In this document: piece after piece, positions 35,657-45,032 of the stretch
Layout of the letters: each line of letters begins with the position of its first letter
How positions within the stretch are numbered: position 1 is the first letter of the stretch
Source of the DNA: Octadecabacter sp. SW4
Lineage (GTDB): Bacteria > Pseudomonadota > Alphaproteobacteria > Rhodobacterales > Rhodobacteraceae
Length of the DNA stretch: 64,000 nucleotides
Direction of reading: 5' to 3'
Assembly: GCF_008065155.1 (NCBI RefSeq)
Contig: NZ_CP042819.1
Span: 2,972,501 to 3,036,500, forward strand
Made by a program: the position numbers and the translations under genes
Notes under the pieces: model-generated
What the model saw: only the letters and a program-made list of their open reading frames with translations
Database searches by the model: none
What the model was told of the DNA's origin: nothing

Positions 35657-37426
35657 TCAGGCAGTTTCATCCACGTCCGTCAGGTGCGCATCAAAGTCCT
35701 CGACCCCCACATCGCGCAGGGCAGTCGGGGTATCCTGGGCCTTGGCCAACGACCATCTGACGCGCGTCGCATAAGACATTGCGCGGCCAGTTAAAACCAC
35801 CTGTTGTGTCGCACGTGGCTTTAATCGCCCGTTTTCCAGATAAACTGAGGGTTCAAGCGTCATTTCAGCACTGCCGTCCTGGCGAAACACCCAGATTTCA
35901 CCGCTTTTCAGGGCCATGCTGATTGCGCCGCCACCCAAATCCACCGCCGCGTCCACTTCGGGGTGAATGTGAAAGCGCACGGCAAAGGCAATCCCCTGCA
36001 AGGCACCCGCGTCCATAGCGCGGTCAAACGCCGCCTCGTCGGCGCGGGTGAGTGTTGCCAGCAAATCCTCGCCAGCAATCGCGCGTCCGTCAAAGGCCAG
36101 ATCAAGCGTGCGCGCATGAGTCAGCCCGTGGGTGCTGCGATACCCGTCATGGCCCAGCTCCAGGCGCATCCCGTCACTGACGGTGCTTTGAACAAAAGGC
36201 ACATCGCGCGGCACTTCCGCTAGCAATTCACCCCGCAAGGTCGCCCCACGCCCCGGCGGATCAAGGCGCGACGATGAATAGCCGTCAATCGCGAGGGTCG
36301 AATGGCTGGGCGTGGCGCGCCCGGCACGGCGCCAGTCTTCGCCAAAACTTGCCCCCGACCCGCAGTTCACAATCACCGGCCTGCGCCCCGAGGTCAGTTC
36401 AAACGCCAGCGTCGACGCATGGGCATCAAAGGACGCAGGGCCGACGGGCGGCGCGCTTGCATCCACGATCAAAGATGTGCGCCCCGCCGACAATCTGGCG
36501 AAACCCATGTGCAGGCCTTCACCCGGACGCTGTTTCATCCCCGCCAGGGCCAGCGCGTGATCCAATCGGCCCTCAAGCCCGCGCCCGCCTCCGTGAAACC
36601 GCGCCAAGCCACCATCCGCGTGGCGCAGCGCGCGCAAGGTCGGCGCGATCCGAGCCTGGGCCGCCAACAGGGTATCGGGCACGTCACGGTCAGCCTCGGC
36701 CAGGGCCTGCGCGGCCCATGTCAGCAGGGTAAAGACTTCAAGCAGTTCTTCGGGGTTGCGGGTAGCAATCCCGCCTTCGGTATCGACCTGCGATTTACAA
36801 TCATGCGCCAGGGCGCGCACTGCCGGATCGACGTGGCGCTCCATCCCCTCAAGGGATAGTCCCGCATAGACCATTCCGGTCAACGCCTCGAACCGTGGCA
36901 GACCGCTGCGGGTCGATGTCCAGCGGCGCGACAAAAAGATCGTCTGACGGGCAAGACTGCGAAAATACGCATCGGTAAAATCGCGCTCTTGTCCCCGCAT
37001 CAGGAAAAAGCCGTGATTGATCCAGCGGATCAGCCTGCGGCCTGTCAGATCAGGCGTCCAGCCCGGCCCTTTGCCATTGCCAAAACGTGCAATCCAATCG
37101 GCGATCCAGCTTTGCGCCGCTGCCCGCGCGCGCGCATCGCCAACCGCCGCAAGATCATCAAGCCAGACACACCCCTGCACAAGACTGGCCACACGCGGAT
37201 CATTCGGCGCCACGTCCCAGATCGAGACATTCTTGGCCTCAACCAATTGTCCGGCAAACAGGAAATTCCCCGCCATAAGCTGACGACCACGGGCATAATG
37301 GCCAATCGTGCGTGGTTCAGGCTGTGATACAAAGCCGGTCGCGGGACGCGCACGCGCCGCAAGACGCGCATGAATGCGGTCCATCAGACGCGCACCATTG
37401 GCGCGCAATATCTGCGAATGTGTCAC
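35657..37426 (-). CDS. Heparinase II/III family protein
   Basis: An alpha-helical toroid region occupies residues 50-330 (WVDL-type helices, GWTPDLTGRRLIRWINHGFF), followed by the heparinase II/III beta-sandwich with IVNCGSGASFGEDWR, PSHSTLAIDG and a YRSTHGLTHARTL strand. Such proteins cleave acidic polysaccharides, but this version is a near-universal alphaproteobacterial neighbour of purH and rsmB, suggesting an envelope housekeeping role. The GTG start is chosen from frame length. No signal peptide is obvious. Confidence 0.85.
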   Translation of the reverse strand: MTHSQILRANGARLMDRIHARLAARARPATGFVSQPEPRTIGHYARGRQLMAGNFLFAGQLVEAKNVSIWDVAPNDPRVASLVQGCVWLDDLAAVGDARARAAAQSWIADWIARFGNGKGPGWTPDLTGRRLIRWINHGFFLMRGQERDFTDAYFRSLARQTIFLSRRWTSTRSGLPRFEALTGMVYAGLSLEGMERHVDPAVRALAHDCKSQVDTEGGIATRNPEELLEVFTLLTWAAQALAEADRDVPDTLLAAQARIAPTLRALRHADGGLARFHGGGRGLEGRLDHALALAGMKQRPGEGLHMGFARLSAGRTSLIVDASAPPVGPASFDAHASTLAFELTSGRRPVIVNCGSGASFGEDWRRAGRATPSHSTLAIDGYSSSRLDPPGRGATLRGELLAEVPRDVPFVQSTVSDGMRLELGHDGYRSTHGLTHARTLDLAFDGRAIAGEDLLATLTRADEAAFDRAMDAGALQGIAFAVRFHIHPEVDAAVDLGGGAISMALKSGEIWVFRQDGSAEMTLEPSVYLENGRLKPRATQQVVLTGRAMSYATRVRWSLAKAQDTPTALRDVGVEDFDAHLTDVDETA

Positions 37427-37498
37427 GTCTCTGCTGCCTCTGGTCGTGCTTTGCGCATCTTGGCCTTCTCTAGACCATACCGTCCAAGAGGATTCGTG

Positions 37499-38773
37499 TC
37501 ACGCAGGCTTTCGCAGCATCGCAATATAGAATCCGTCCATCCCGCCCTGATCGGCCCAATAATCGGGGCGCAAACGCAGGCCACCCTCCTCGGTGCGCCA
37601 TGCGGGATCAACGCCATCAACCAGCACGGCGGCGCGATCAACTGTCAGTCCCTGATGCCGCTCCAACGCCTGATCAATCTGAACCTCGCCTTCATCAGGC
37701 AGCAGGGAACAGGTGCAAAACACCAGTCGGCCGCCGGGTTTCAGCAGGGCAAGCGCGTGATCAATCATCCGGCCCTGCTGTGCGATCAATGCGCCAAATT
37801 CCGACCCGTCCTTGGCATGGGGCAAGTCGGGGTGGCGACGGATCGTGCCTGTTGCCGAACAGGGCGCGTCCAGCAAAACAGCGTCAAACCCGTCAGTTTC
37901 ATAGGAAAACGCATCCGAGACGATGCTTTCCGCATCCAATCCGACGCGTTTCAGATTTTCGACCACGCGCGCCATGCGTCCAGCCGAGGCATCAACCGCA
38001 ACGACCTGCGCACCCGCCGCGGCGATCTGCATGGTTTTACCACCGGGCGCGGCGCATAGATCAAGGATCACCTCGCCTTCTTGCGGCGCAAGAACCTGCA
38101 CGGGGATCGCCGCGGCCGCGTCCTGCACCCACCAGTCGCCAGCGTCATAACCGGCCAAAGCCGATACCTGGCCCCCGTCGGCCAACCTGACCGAACCGGT
38201 CGGCAAAACCTTGCCGCCCACGGCATCGGCAACCACCTTTGGGTCGCCTTTGGCGGTCAGATCCAGCGGCGCGCCAGCGAAATGCGCTGCCTCCATCGCG
38301 ATCACAACGTCGCGGCCATAAGCATCACTAAGCGGGCCGCGCAGCCATCCGGGCAGGCGCGGAACGGCCAGTTTCGCCCAGCCTTCGGGGCCATCAGCTG
38401 CAATCTTGCGCATCACCGCATTGACCAGCCCCTTCATTGACGATGTGCGCTTGTCGCGTGCGACCAACTCGACGCAGGCATTCACAACGCCATGCCCTGC
38501 CGCACCGCCAGCAATTTCCACCGTGCCAAGACGCAAAACGTTGCGCACTGTCAGCGGCGGGGTCTTTTGCAGAAAGCGGCCCAGCATCCGGTCGGCGCGA
38601 TTCATCCCGCGCAGGGTTTCAAGCGCCAGACGCTGGGCGCGCGCGCGGTCCTCGGGGGCAAGGTGTTGCAGCGCCCCTGCGCCCACCAGCTCGGACAACA
38701 GCTTTCCATTGCCCGTGATTTCATCAATCAGATGCAGGGCGGCGCGGCGCGGGGCAAGGCCTTGCTGGCTCAT
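37499..38773 (-). CDS. rsmB: RsmB-family rRNA cytosine-C5 methyltransferase
   Basis: An N-terminal NusB-like domain (to about residue 140) precedes a SAM-dependent NOL1/NOP2/Sun domain with DLCAAPGGKTMQ for SAM and the two cysteines in DAPCSATGTIRRHP and FCTCSLLPDEGE. The expected target is C967 of 16S rRNA. Length 424 is in range. Confidence 0.92.
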   Translation of the reverse strand: MSQQGLAPRRAALHLIDEITGNGKLLSELVGAGALQHLAPEDRARAQRLALETLRGMNRADRMLGRFLQKTPPLTVRNVLRLGTVEIAGGAAGHGVVNACVELVARDKRTSSMKGLVNAVMRKIAADGPEGWAKLAVPRLPGWLRGPLSDAYGRDVVIAMEAAHFAGAPLDLTAKGDPKVVADAVGGKVLPTGSVRLADGGQVSALAGYDAGDWWVQDAAAAIPVQVLAPQEGEVILDLCAAPGGKTMQIAAAGAQVVAVDASAGRMARVVENLKRVGLDAESIVSDAFSYETDGFDAVLLDAPCSATGTIRRHPDLPHAKDGSEFGALIAQQGRMIDHALALLKPGGRLVFCTCSLLPDEGEVQIDQALERHQGLTVDRAAVLVDGVDPAWRTEEGGLRLRPDYWADQGGMDGFYIAMLRKPA

Positions 38774-38840
38774 GTGCTGTCCTCTTGTTCAAAGCTGGTC
38801 GCGGCGTATATCAAGGGGACACCCGCCACAAGGACGCGCC

Positions 38841-39020
38841 ATGACTGAAGACATGCCAAAAGACTTGCCCGCCGCCGCAATCCGCGCCCTGCAAGAGGCC
38901 GAGGCGCGCCGCAAGGCCACCAAGACCGATCCCTTACCGGTTGAGCTGGGTGGGCGTGACGGGCCGGAACCCGTGCGCTTTGGTGATTGGGAAAAGAAAG
39001 GGATCGCGGTCGATTTCTGA
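38841..39020 (+). CDS. DUF1674 protein (SDHAF4-like assembly factor)
   Basis: The 59-residue protein ends in PVELGGRDGPEPVRFGDWE and KGIAVDF, the DUF1674 signature shared with eukaryotic SDHAF4, which protects flavinylated succinate dehydrogenase subunit A during assembly. The N-terminal part is charged and probably disordered. The ATG at 38841 is 68 bases from the divergent rsmB start. The bacterial role is inferred from the eukaryotic homologue. Confidence 0.88.
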   Translation: MTEDMPKDLPAAAIRALQEAEARRKATKTDPLPVELGGRDGPEPVRFGDWEKKGIAVDF

Positions 39021-39023
39021 GCC

Positions 39024-39389
39024 TCACCGCAGGTTGAACGTCGCATCGTCACCGGCGCCGCGATCGACCGTGAAACGCATCTTGGCGTTATCCCGCACCT
39101 CGACCAGCTGGCAATTGTAGGGGATCGGCGTGCCGCTCCAGTCCATCTCGCGGCAAAAATAGCCATCCTGCCAGGCCCAGGTGCCAACCACGTCCCAGCC
39201 ACTTGCGCGGCCGACGATGCTGCCGTCCGGGCGCACGTCAAGCGAAATGCCAAACAAGCCCAGGCGCAGTTCTCGCCCCTCTAAAATGGCAAGAAACGTC
39301 TCGCGTTCGGTCACCGTTTCAAATGCTTGAGCGGACGCAGGCAGGGCAAGGCCCGCCGCAACGGTGATATTCAAAATGGCTTGGCGCAT
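39024..39389 (-). CDS. Small secreted protein of unknown function
   Basis: A signal peptide ending SAQA precedes about 100 residues with two cysteines (YFCREMDW and YNCQLVEV) placed to form a disulfide. The mature protein looks like a small beta-barrel. I recognise it only as a Roseobacter-type hypothetical; no catalytic residues can be named. It converges on DUF1674 with a three-base gap. Confidence 0.7.
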   Translation of the reverse strand: MRQAILNITVAAGLALPASAQAFETVTERETFLAILEGRELRLGLFGISLDVRPDGSIVGRASGWDVVGTWAWQDGYFCREMDWSGTPIPYNCQLVEVRDNAKMRFTVDRGAGDDATFNLR

Positions 39390-39482
39390 GATTCAAACCT
39401 CGCTGTTTTATGCAAGATTTACGGGCCAAATGACGAACTGGTTCAATTTCTGGTCAAAACCTGACAGCAGCGGCATGCTCCC

Positions 39483-39525
39483 AAACGTTTCGGGCGCTAT
39501 TGCGACCTTGCCCACAACGTTTCGG
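39483..39525. promoter_or_regulatory. Two LacI-family operator half-words before the regulator gene
   Basis: AACGTTTCGG occurs at 39484-39493 and again at 39516-39525, 32 bases apart, about three helical turns. The same ten bases recur at 40681-40690 before the importer. The AAACGTTT core is palindromic, as is usual for LacI-family operators. Confidence 0.7.
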
Positions 39526-39560
39526 TTTGGCAGTCTGGCGAAGATAGGGAGATTAATTTC

Positions 39561-40583
39561 ATGACAACGCTCAAGGATCTAAGTCGGCATCTGGGCCTGT
39601 CCGTCACGCAGGTCAGTCGCGCGCTGAACGACCACAGTGATGTCAGCAAAGGCACCAAAGAACGTGTCATGCTGGCCGCTAAGGAGTTGGAATATCACCC
39701 AAATCTTATGGCGCGCCGCCTTGTGACAGGGCGGTCGGGGATTGTCGGTCTGGTCTATCCGGAAATGCCCGACCCGTCGGATTCATGGTATTTCACGCAG
39801 TTCGTCGCGGGTCTTTCCAGCAACTTCTCGCACCTTGGGCGACAGTTCATGCTGCACATGTCGCAAGACTCTGATCACGGGGTCGAGGTCTACGACAGCC
39901 TCGTCAGATCCCGCTCGATTGATGGTTTCGTCGTGATTATCCCCGAAGTGGCCGATGCGCGGGTCGATTTCCTGCGTGAAAAGAAGGTTCCCTTTGTGCT
40001 GCATGGGCAAACGATGGAAGACCCCGACTATCCCTTTTATGACATCGACAATATCGCCGTGGGGTATGACCTGACAAAACGTCTGATCCGCGCAGGTCAC
40101 ACGGAAATCGCCTTTATCAACGGCCAGGAAAAGGCCTCTTTTGTGCAGCGGCGCTTCATCGGCTATGCCCGCGCGCTTGCCGAAGTCGGACTGAAGCCGC
40201 GCAAATCGTTTCAGGTCACCGGCACCATGACGGCCGAACTGGGGTTGCGCGAAACCATCAGGATGTTTCAGGCCAAGGGACCGCACCCAACCGGGATAAT
40301 CGCCAGTAACACACGGATTGCAAAGGGTATTTTCGACGGCCTTGCCGCGCTGGGACTACGTGTTCCGCATGATGTGTCGGTTGTGGGGCACGATGACGCC
40401 TTGCCGGATGTGACGCCCGACCAGCTTCCTGTGTCCCTCACCGGGACAGGATCACCCCTGATCGAAAGCTGGGAACCGCTGGCAAGATATCTTGATGCCG
40501 CGCTCAATGGTGCACGGCTTGAAACGGTGCAGGAAATCGGTGCGCACTACTTTTTCGAGCGCGCCTCGGTGCGCAACATTTAG
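39561..40583 (+). CDS. LacI-family transcriptional regulator of the sugar importer
   Basis: The N-terminal helix-turn-helix (TLKDLSRHLGLSVTQVSRALN) and hinge helix (LMARRLVTGRSG) are followed by a periplasmic-binding-protein-like effector domain to residue 335. The gene is upstream of, and codirectional with, an ABC importer and GH4 operon. Shared operator words before this gene and before the operon indicate repression of both, released by the imported sugar or a product. Confidence 0.92.
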   Translation: MTTLKDLSRHLGLSVTQVSRALNDHSDVSKGTKERVMLAAKELEYHPNLMARRLVTGRSGIVGLVYPEMPDPSDSWYFTQFVAGLSSNFSHLGRQFMLHMSQDSDHGVEVYDSLVRSRSIDGFVVIIPEVADARVDFLREKKVPFVLHGQTMEDPDYPFYDIDNIAVGYDLTKRLIRAGHTEIAFINGQEKASFVQRRFIGYARALAEVGLKPRKSFQVTGTMTAELGLRETIRMFQAKGPHPTGIIASNTRIAKGIFDGLAALGLRVPHDVSVVGHDDALPDVTPDQLPVSLTGTGSPLIESWEPLARYLDAALNGARLETVQEIGAHYFFERASVRNI

Positions 40584-40644
40584 GCCCCGGCACCAGAAAC
40601 CACGATGGCGTCATAGGCCGACATAACGCTCGCAAGGAATCATA

Positions 40645-40690
40645 TTGACGCATCGGGGGTGTTGGCTCTAACGTTACCTAAACGTTTCGG
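40645..40690 (+). promoter_or_regulatory. Promoter/operator of the sugar importer operon
   Basis: A TTGACG -35 box at 40645-40650 is followed at 18-base spacing by TAACGT (40669-40674), a weak -10 that lies inside the palindrome TAACGTTA (40669-40676). The word AACGTTTCGG follows at 40681-40690. The two AACGTT centres are 11 bases apart, so a bound LacI-type dimer would block the promoter. Confidence 0.6.
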
Positions 40691-40763
40691 GTGATCTTTT
40701 CCGATGAATCGTTTTTCGGACCGGGGTTGGGAGACCCTGCTTCACGCAACTGGGAGGAAATCC

Positions 40764-42035
40764 ATGACTATCACTGTGAAATCCGCAATGATGCGGACCA
40801 CTGCTGCGGCTCTTGCCGTGGCTTTTGGCGCGACCGCTGTCGCGGCCGTCGAGATCACCTATGTTTCGGGTGCCGTCGGCAACGCCGTCGAAGACTTCAA
40901 AACAATCGTCGCCCCTTGGGAAGAAGCGACGGGTAACACCGTGACGCTGGTGCCGATGCCCTCGTCGACCACTGACCAGTTTGGCCAGTATCGCCTGTGG
41001 CTTGCTGCCGGAAACGGCGACATCGACCTGTATCAGACCGACGTGATCTGGGCACCACAACTGGCCGACCACTTTGTGGACCTGTCCGAGGCTGCTGCCG
41101 ACCTTGTCGGCCTGCACTTCCCGTCGATCATCGAATCGCAAACCGTTGACGGCAAACTTGTCGCCCTGCCGATCTTTACCGATGCACCGGCGCTCTATTA
41201 CCGCGCCGACCTGCTTGAAAAATATGGCGCAGATGTGCCAACCACTTGGGAAGAACTGACAGTCACCGCACAAATGATCCAGGATGGCGAACGCTCCGAA
41301 GGCGACGACGACATCTGGGGTTTCGTCTGGCAGGGCAACGCCTACGAAGGTCTGACCGCTGACGCGCTCGAGTGGGTTAAATCCTCGGGCGGCGGACAGA
41401 TCATCGAACCCGATGGCACAATCTCGATCAACAACGAAAAGGCGATCGCGGCGATCGAACTGGCTGCGAGCTGGGTCGGGACAATCTCGCCCGAGGGTGT
41501 AATTTCCTATCAGGAAGAAGACTCGCGTGGCGTCTGGCAGACCGGTAACGCTGTATTCATGCGGAACTGGCCCTATGCCTACGGTCTGGGCAACGGCGAT
41601 GATTCCGCGGTTGCGGGCCTGTTCGGCGTGACAACCCTGCCAACTGGCCAGGGCTATGACACATCCGCCGCCACACTGGGTGGCTGGAACGTTGCCGTAT
41701 CCAAGTATTCCGAAAACCAGGAAGCGGCGATCAGTCTTGCCATTTATCTGGCATCGGAAGAAGCACAGAAAACCCGCGCGCTGGTAGCATCCAACCTGCC
41801 GACGATCATGAGCCTCTACGAAGATGCTGATATCGCCGAACAGCAGCCGATCATCCCACAGTGGGAAGACGTGTTTCTGCAGGCTGTGCCACGTCCATCG
41901 GCCCCTACCCGTCAGGACTACAACGAAGTTTCGACACTGTTCTTCTCGGCCGTTCACTCGGTTCTGTCAGGCGACGAAGATGCCGCAACAGCGCTGGCTG
42001 ACCTCGAGCTCGATCTCGAAGATCTGCTCGAATAA
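40764..42035 (+). CDS. ABC sugar transporter substrate-binding protein (trehalose/alpha-glucoside type)
   Basis: The signal peptide ends in ATAVAA and the mature protein opens with EITYVSGAVG. The segment TGNTVTLVPMP through LAAGNGDIDLYQTDVIW closely resembles ThuE-type trehalose/maltose-binding proteins. An acidic C-terminus (DLELDLEDLL) follows. GGGAGGAAAT precedes the ATG at 40764. It is the first gene of a five-gene operon with two permeases, an ATPase and a GH4 hydrolase. Confidence 0.9.
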   Translation: MTITVKSAMMRTTAAALAVAFGATAVAAVEITYVSGAVGNAVEDFKTIVAPWEEATGNTVTLVPMPSSTTDQFGQYRLWLAAGNGDIDLYQTDVIWAPQLADHFVDLSEAAADLVGLHFPSIIESQTVDGKLVALPIFTDAPALYYRADLLEKYGADVPTTWEELTVTAQMIQDGERSEGDDDIWGFVWQGNAYEGLTADALEWVKSSGGGQIIEPDGTISINNEKAIAAIELAASWVGTISPEGVISYQEEDSRGVWQTGNAVFMRNWPYAYGLGNGDDSAVAGLFGVTTLPTGQGYDTSAATLGGWNVAVSKYSENQEAAISLAIYLASEEAQKTRALVASNLPTIMSLYEDADIAEQQPIIPQWEDVFLQAVPRPSAPTRQDYNEVSTLFFSAVHSVLSGDEDAATALADLELDLEDLLE

Positions 42036-42134
42036 TCTGCCGACCCACAATAATGCATCGGGCGGGCCAGCTTGCCCGATGCACCCCTTGCACCGACCCC
42101 GACAAAACGGGGCAAGCAAGACCTGGGAGGGACA

Positions 42135-43115
42135 ATGGCTTCTACAGATATCAAAGCGCCCGGGACGGGCGGCAAGCGCGAGTTGAACCTGCAACAGCAG
42201 CGGGTCCGCGCCGCATATACCTTCTTGGTCCCGATGCTGATCATGCTTGCGCTGGTGGCGGCCTGGCCGCTGTTCCGCTCGATCAGCTTTTCTTTCACCG
42301 ATGCCACGGCGGACACCATCTTCAATGGGCAGTCCGAATGGATCGGCTTTGACAATTACCTTGAACGGCGCGTGCGTTCGAACGGCGATGTGCGCTGGCG
42401 CGGTGTGCTGGTGGATGGCGATTGGTGGAACGCGGTGTGGAACACGGTGCGATTCTCGGTCGTGTCTGTCTCGCTCGAGGCTGTTCTGGGCCTGCTTGTC
42501 GCCCTTGTTTTGAACATGGAGTTCAGGGGCCGCGGGCTTGTCCGCGCCGCCATCCTGATCCCTTGGGCGATCCCGACAGTAGTGTCGGCCCGGATGTGGG
42601 GCTGGATGCTGAACGACCAGTTCGGCGTGATCAATTACATGATGATGGGCGTGGGGTTGATCGACAAACCGATTGCCTGGACCGCCAGTTCGGATACGGC
42701 AATGATTGCCGTGCTGATCGTCGATGTCTGGAAAACCACGCCCTTTATGGCGCTTCTGATGCTGGCCGGTCTGCAAATGATCCCGCGCGACATGTATGAA
42801 GCCGCAAAACTTGACGGTATCCATCCGGTCAAGGTGTTCTTCCGCGTGACGCTGCCATTGCTACGGCCCGCGATCCTTGTGGCGGTGATTTTCCGCGCGC
42901 TGGATGCCCTGCGCATCTTTGATCTGATCTACCTGCTGACACCGCAATCGGATTCGACGGTGACGATGTCTGTGCTGTCCTATCGTGAACTCCAGCAATT
43001 TGGCGACTACGGCGAAGGTTCGGCCATGTCTACGCTGCTGTTCCTCATCATCACCCTGTTCGTGCTGCTTTATATCAAGCTCGGCAAGGTCGATCTGTCA
43101 GGGGAGAAAAGCTGA
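42135..43115 (+). CDS. ABC sugar transporter permease, MalF/ThuF type
   Basis: Six or more membrane segments follow an N-terminal cytoplasmic tail. The EAA loop AAKLDGIHPVKVFFRVTLPLL contacts the ATPase. The ATG at 42135 follows GGGAGGG, and in-frame codons before it are intergenic. The stop overlaps the next permease start by one base (TGATG). It forms the channel with the following MalG-type permease. Confidence 0.92.
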   Translation: MASTDIKAPGTGGKRELNLQQQRVRAAYTFLVPMLIMLALVAAWPLFRSISFSFTDATADTIFNGQSEWIGFDNYLERRVRSNGDVRWRGVLVDGDWWNAVWNTVRFSVVSVSLEAVLGLLVALVLNMEFRGRGLVRAAILIPWAIPTVVSARMWGWMLNDQFGVINYMMMGVGLIDKPIAWTASSDTAMIAVLIVDVWKTTPFMALLMLAGLQMIPRDMYEAAKLDGIHPVKVFFRVTLPLLRPAILVAVIFRALDALRIFDLIYLLTPQSDSTVTMSVLSYRELQQFGDYGEGSAMSTLLFLIITLFVLLYIKLGKVDLSGEKS

Positions 43116-43945
43116 TGGAACGCACCCTTTTCTGGAACATCATGTTCTACTTCGCGGTCTTTCTGATCGTCGTGATCGCGGTTTATCCGTTCTACTATGC
43201 GGTGATCACCAGCTTTGAGAGTGGCACCGCGCTGTTCACGCCGAACTTCCTGCCTGAGTCATTCTCGCTGTCCAACTACAAGAATGTGCTGGGGCAAAGC
43301 AGCTTTATTCGCTCGCTTGTCAACTCGGTCTTCATTGCCGGTGTAACGGTCTGCTTTGCGCTGCTTCTGGCGGTGACGGCATCCTATGCTTTGGCACGCG
43401 TGCGTTTTCGCGGGCGCGGATTACTGTTGATGACAATCCTCGGCGTGTCGATGTTCCCGCAGATCGCCGTGCTGTCGGGCCTTTATGAACTGGTCAACCT
43501 GCTGGGCATCTACAATAAACCCTACGCACTGATCCTCAGCTATACGATCTTTACGCTGCCCTTTACGGTCTGGGTGCTGACCACATTCATGCGTGACCTG
43601 CCCGTCGAGATCGAAGAAGCGGCGATCGTCGATGGCGCAACCCCTTGGGTGATCATCACCAAGGTGTTCCTGCCGCTCTTGTGGCCAGCACTTGTGACAA
43701 CCGGCCTTCTGGCTTTCATCGGCGCTTGGAACGAGTTTCTGTTCGCCCTGACCTTCACGATTTCCGAAACGCAGCGCACCGTGCCCGTGGCCATCGCCTT
43801 GCTGTCGGGTGCAAGCCAGCAGGAAATCCCCTGGGGCTCGATCATGGCGGCCAGCGTTATCGTCACGGTTCCGCTGATCGTTCTGGTCCTCATTTTCCAA
43901 CGCAAGATCGTCGCGGGTCTGACCGCTGGCGGCGTCAAAGGCTAA
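43115..43945 (+). CDS. ABC sugar transporter permease, MalG/ThuG type
   Basis: The 276-residue protein has six membrane segments and the EAA loop [30 protein letters not shown] precedes the ATG, which overlaps the upstream stop. It is the second half of the heterodimeric channel of this importer. Confidence 0.92.
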   Translation: MERTLFWNIMFYFAVFLIVVIAVYPFYYAVITSFESGTALFTPNFLPESFSLSNYKNVLGQSSFIRSLVNSVFIAGVTVCFALLLAVTASYALARVRFRGRGLLLMTILGVSMFPQIAVLSGLYELVNLLGIYNKPYALILSYTIFTLPFTVWVLTTFMRDLPVEIEEAAIVDGATPWVIITKVFLPLLWPALVTTGLLAFIGAWNEFLFALTFTISETQRTVPVAIALLSGASQQEIPWGSIMAASVIVTVPLIVLVLIFQRKIVAGLTAGGVKG

Positions 43946-43958
43946 TCGGAGAGTATTC

Positions 43959-44966
43959 ATGGCAAATATCGAACTCAAAGCTGTCCGTAAGTCCTATGGC
44001 GCGGTCGAAGTGATCAAAGGCATCGACCTTGATATCAAAAAAGGCGAATTCATGGTGTTCGTCGGCCCCTCGGGCTGCGGTAAATCCACCTTGTTGCGCC
44101 TGATTTCCGGGCTGGAACAAATCACCTCGGGTGACATGATGTTTGACGGCGAACGCGTGAATAACGTGATCCCGTCAAAGCGTGGCATCGCGATGGTGTT
44201 CCAGTCCTACGCGCTTTATCCGCATATGACCGTGTTTGATAACATGGCCTTCGGGATGCAACTGGCCAAGGCGACCAAGGACGAACAGAACGAACGCGTG
44301 CGCAAGGCCGCAGACCTATTGCAGATTGATCACCTGCTCGATCGTTTGCCCAAACAGCTGTCCGGCGGTCAACGCCAGCGCGTCGCCATTGGCCGCGCGA
44401 TTGTGCGTGATCCGCGTGTGTTCCTGTTTGACGAACCGCTGTCCAACCTTGACGCCGCGCTGCGCGTGCAGACCCGCCTGGAAATCGCCAAACTGCACCA
44501 CGACATGCAGGACGTGACGATGGTTTACGTCACGCACGATCAGGTCGAAGCCATGACATTGGCCGACCGGATTTGCGTGTTGCGTGACGGGATGGTCGAA
44601 CAGGTCGGCACCCCTGCCGAACTTTATGACAGCCCAAATTCCACGTTTGTCGCAGGGTTCATCGGCTCGCCCAAGATGAACTTTATGACCGGCGCTTTTG
44701 CGGACGCATTTGATTGCAAGACGCTTGGTATCCGTTCTGAACACATCGAAATCGTCGAAGATGGCAGCGGCATCTGGAACGGCAAGGTGATCCACACCGA
44801 AGACCTTGGTTCGGACCACTTCCTGTTTGTCGAAATCGGTTCGGATGAACCGGTCATCGTGCGCCAATCAGGCAAATGGTTTGGCAAACTGGGCGCCGAA
44901 GTATCGCTCAGGCCGGTGGACGGTAACGTTCACCGCTTTGGGCAGGACGACAAGCCACTCGGCTGA
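43959..44966 (+). CDS. ABC sugar transporter ATPase (UgpC/MsmK type)
   Basis: Walker [10 protein letters not shown], the signature [14 protein letters not shown], Walker [13 protein letters not shown] and the switch histidine in VYVTHDQ are intact. The C-terminal TOBE-type domain with the SPKMNF motif marks the carbohydrate-uptake CUT1 class. GGAGAG precedes the ATG. It energises uptake by the two permeases upstream. Confidence 0.94.
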   Translation: MANIELKAVRKSYGAVEVIKGIDLDIKKGEFMVFVGPSGCGKSTLLRLISGLEQITSGDMMFDGERVNNVIPSKRGIAMVFQSYALYPHMTVFDNMAFGMQLAKATKDEQNERVRKAADLLQIDHLLDRLPKQLSGGQRQRVAIGRAIVRDPRVFLFDEPLSNLDAALRVQTRLEIAKLHHDMQDVTMVYVTHDQVEAMTLADRICVLRDGMVEQVGTPAELYDSPNSTFVAGFIGSPKMNFMTGAFADAFDCKTLGIRSEHIEIVEDGSGIWNGKVIHTEDLGSDHFLFVEIGSDEPVIVRQSGKWFGKLGAEVSLRPVDGNVHRFGQDDKPLG

Positions 44967-45032
44967 AACGAAACTGAAATCGCAACCTAAATTCGCTCCG
45001 GTGGGATTCCGGACACTCAGAGGTTATGGAAA

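Noticed and set aside
40674..41957. Long minus-strand open frame of 427 codons
   Set aside because: It is antisense to the sugar-binding protein gene, has low-complexity composition and no family likeness; a shadow of high-G+C coding.
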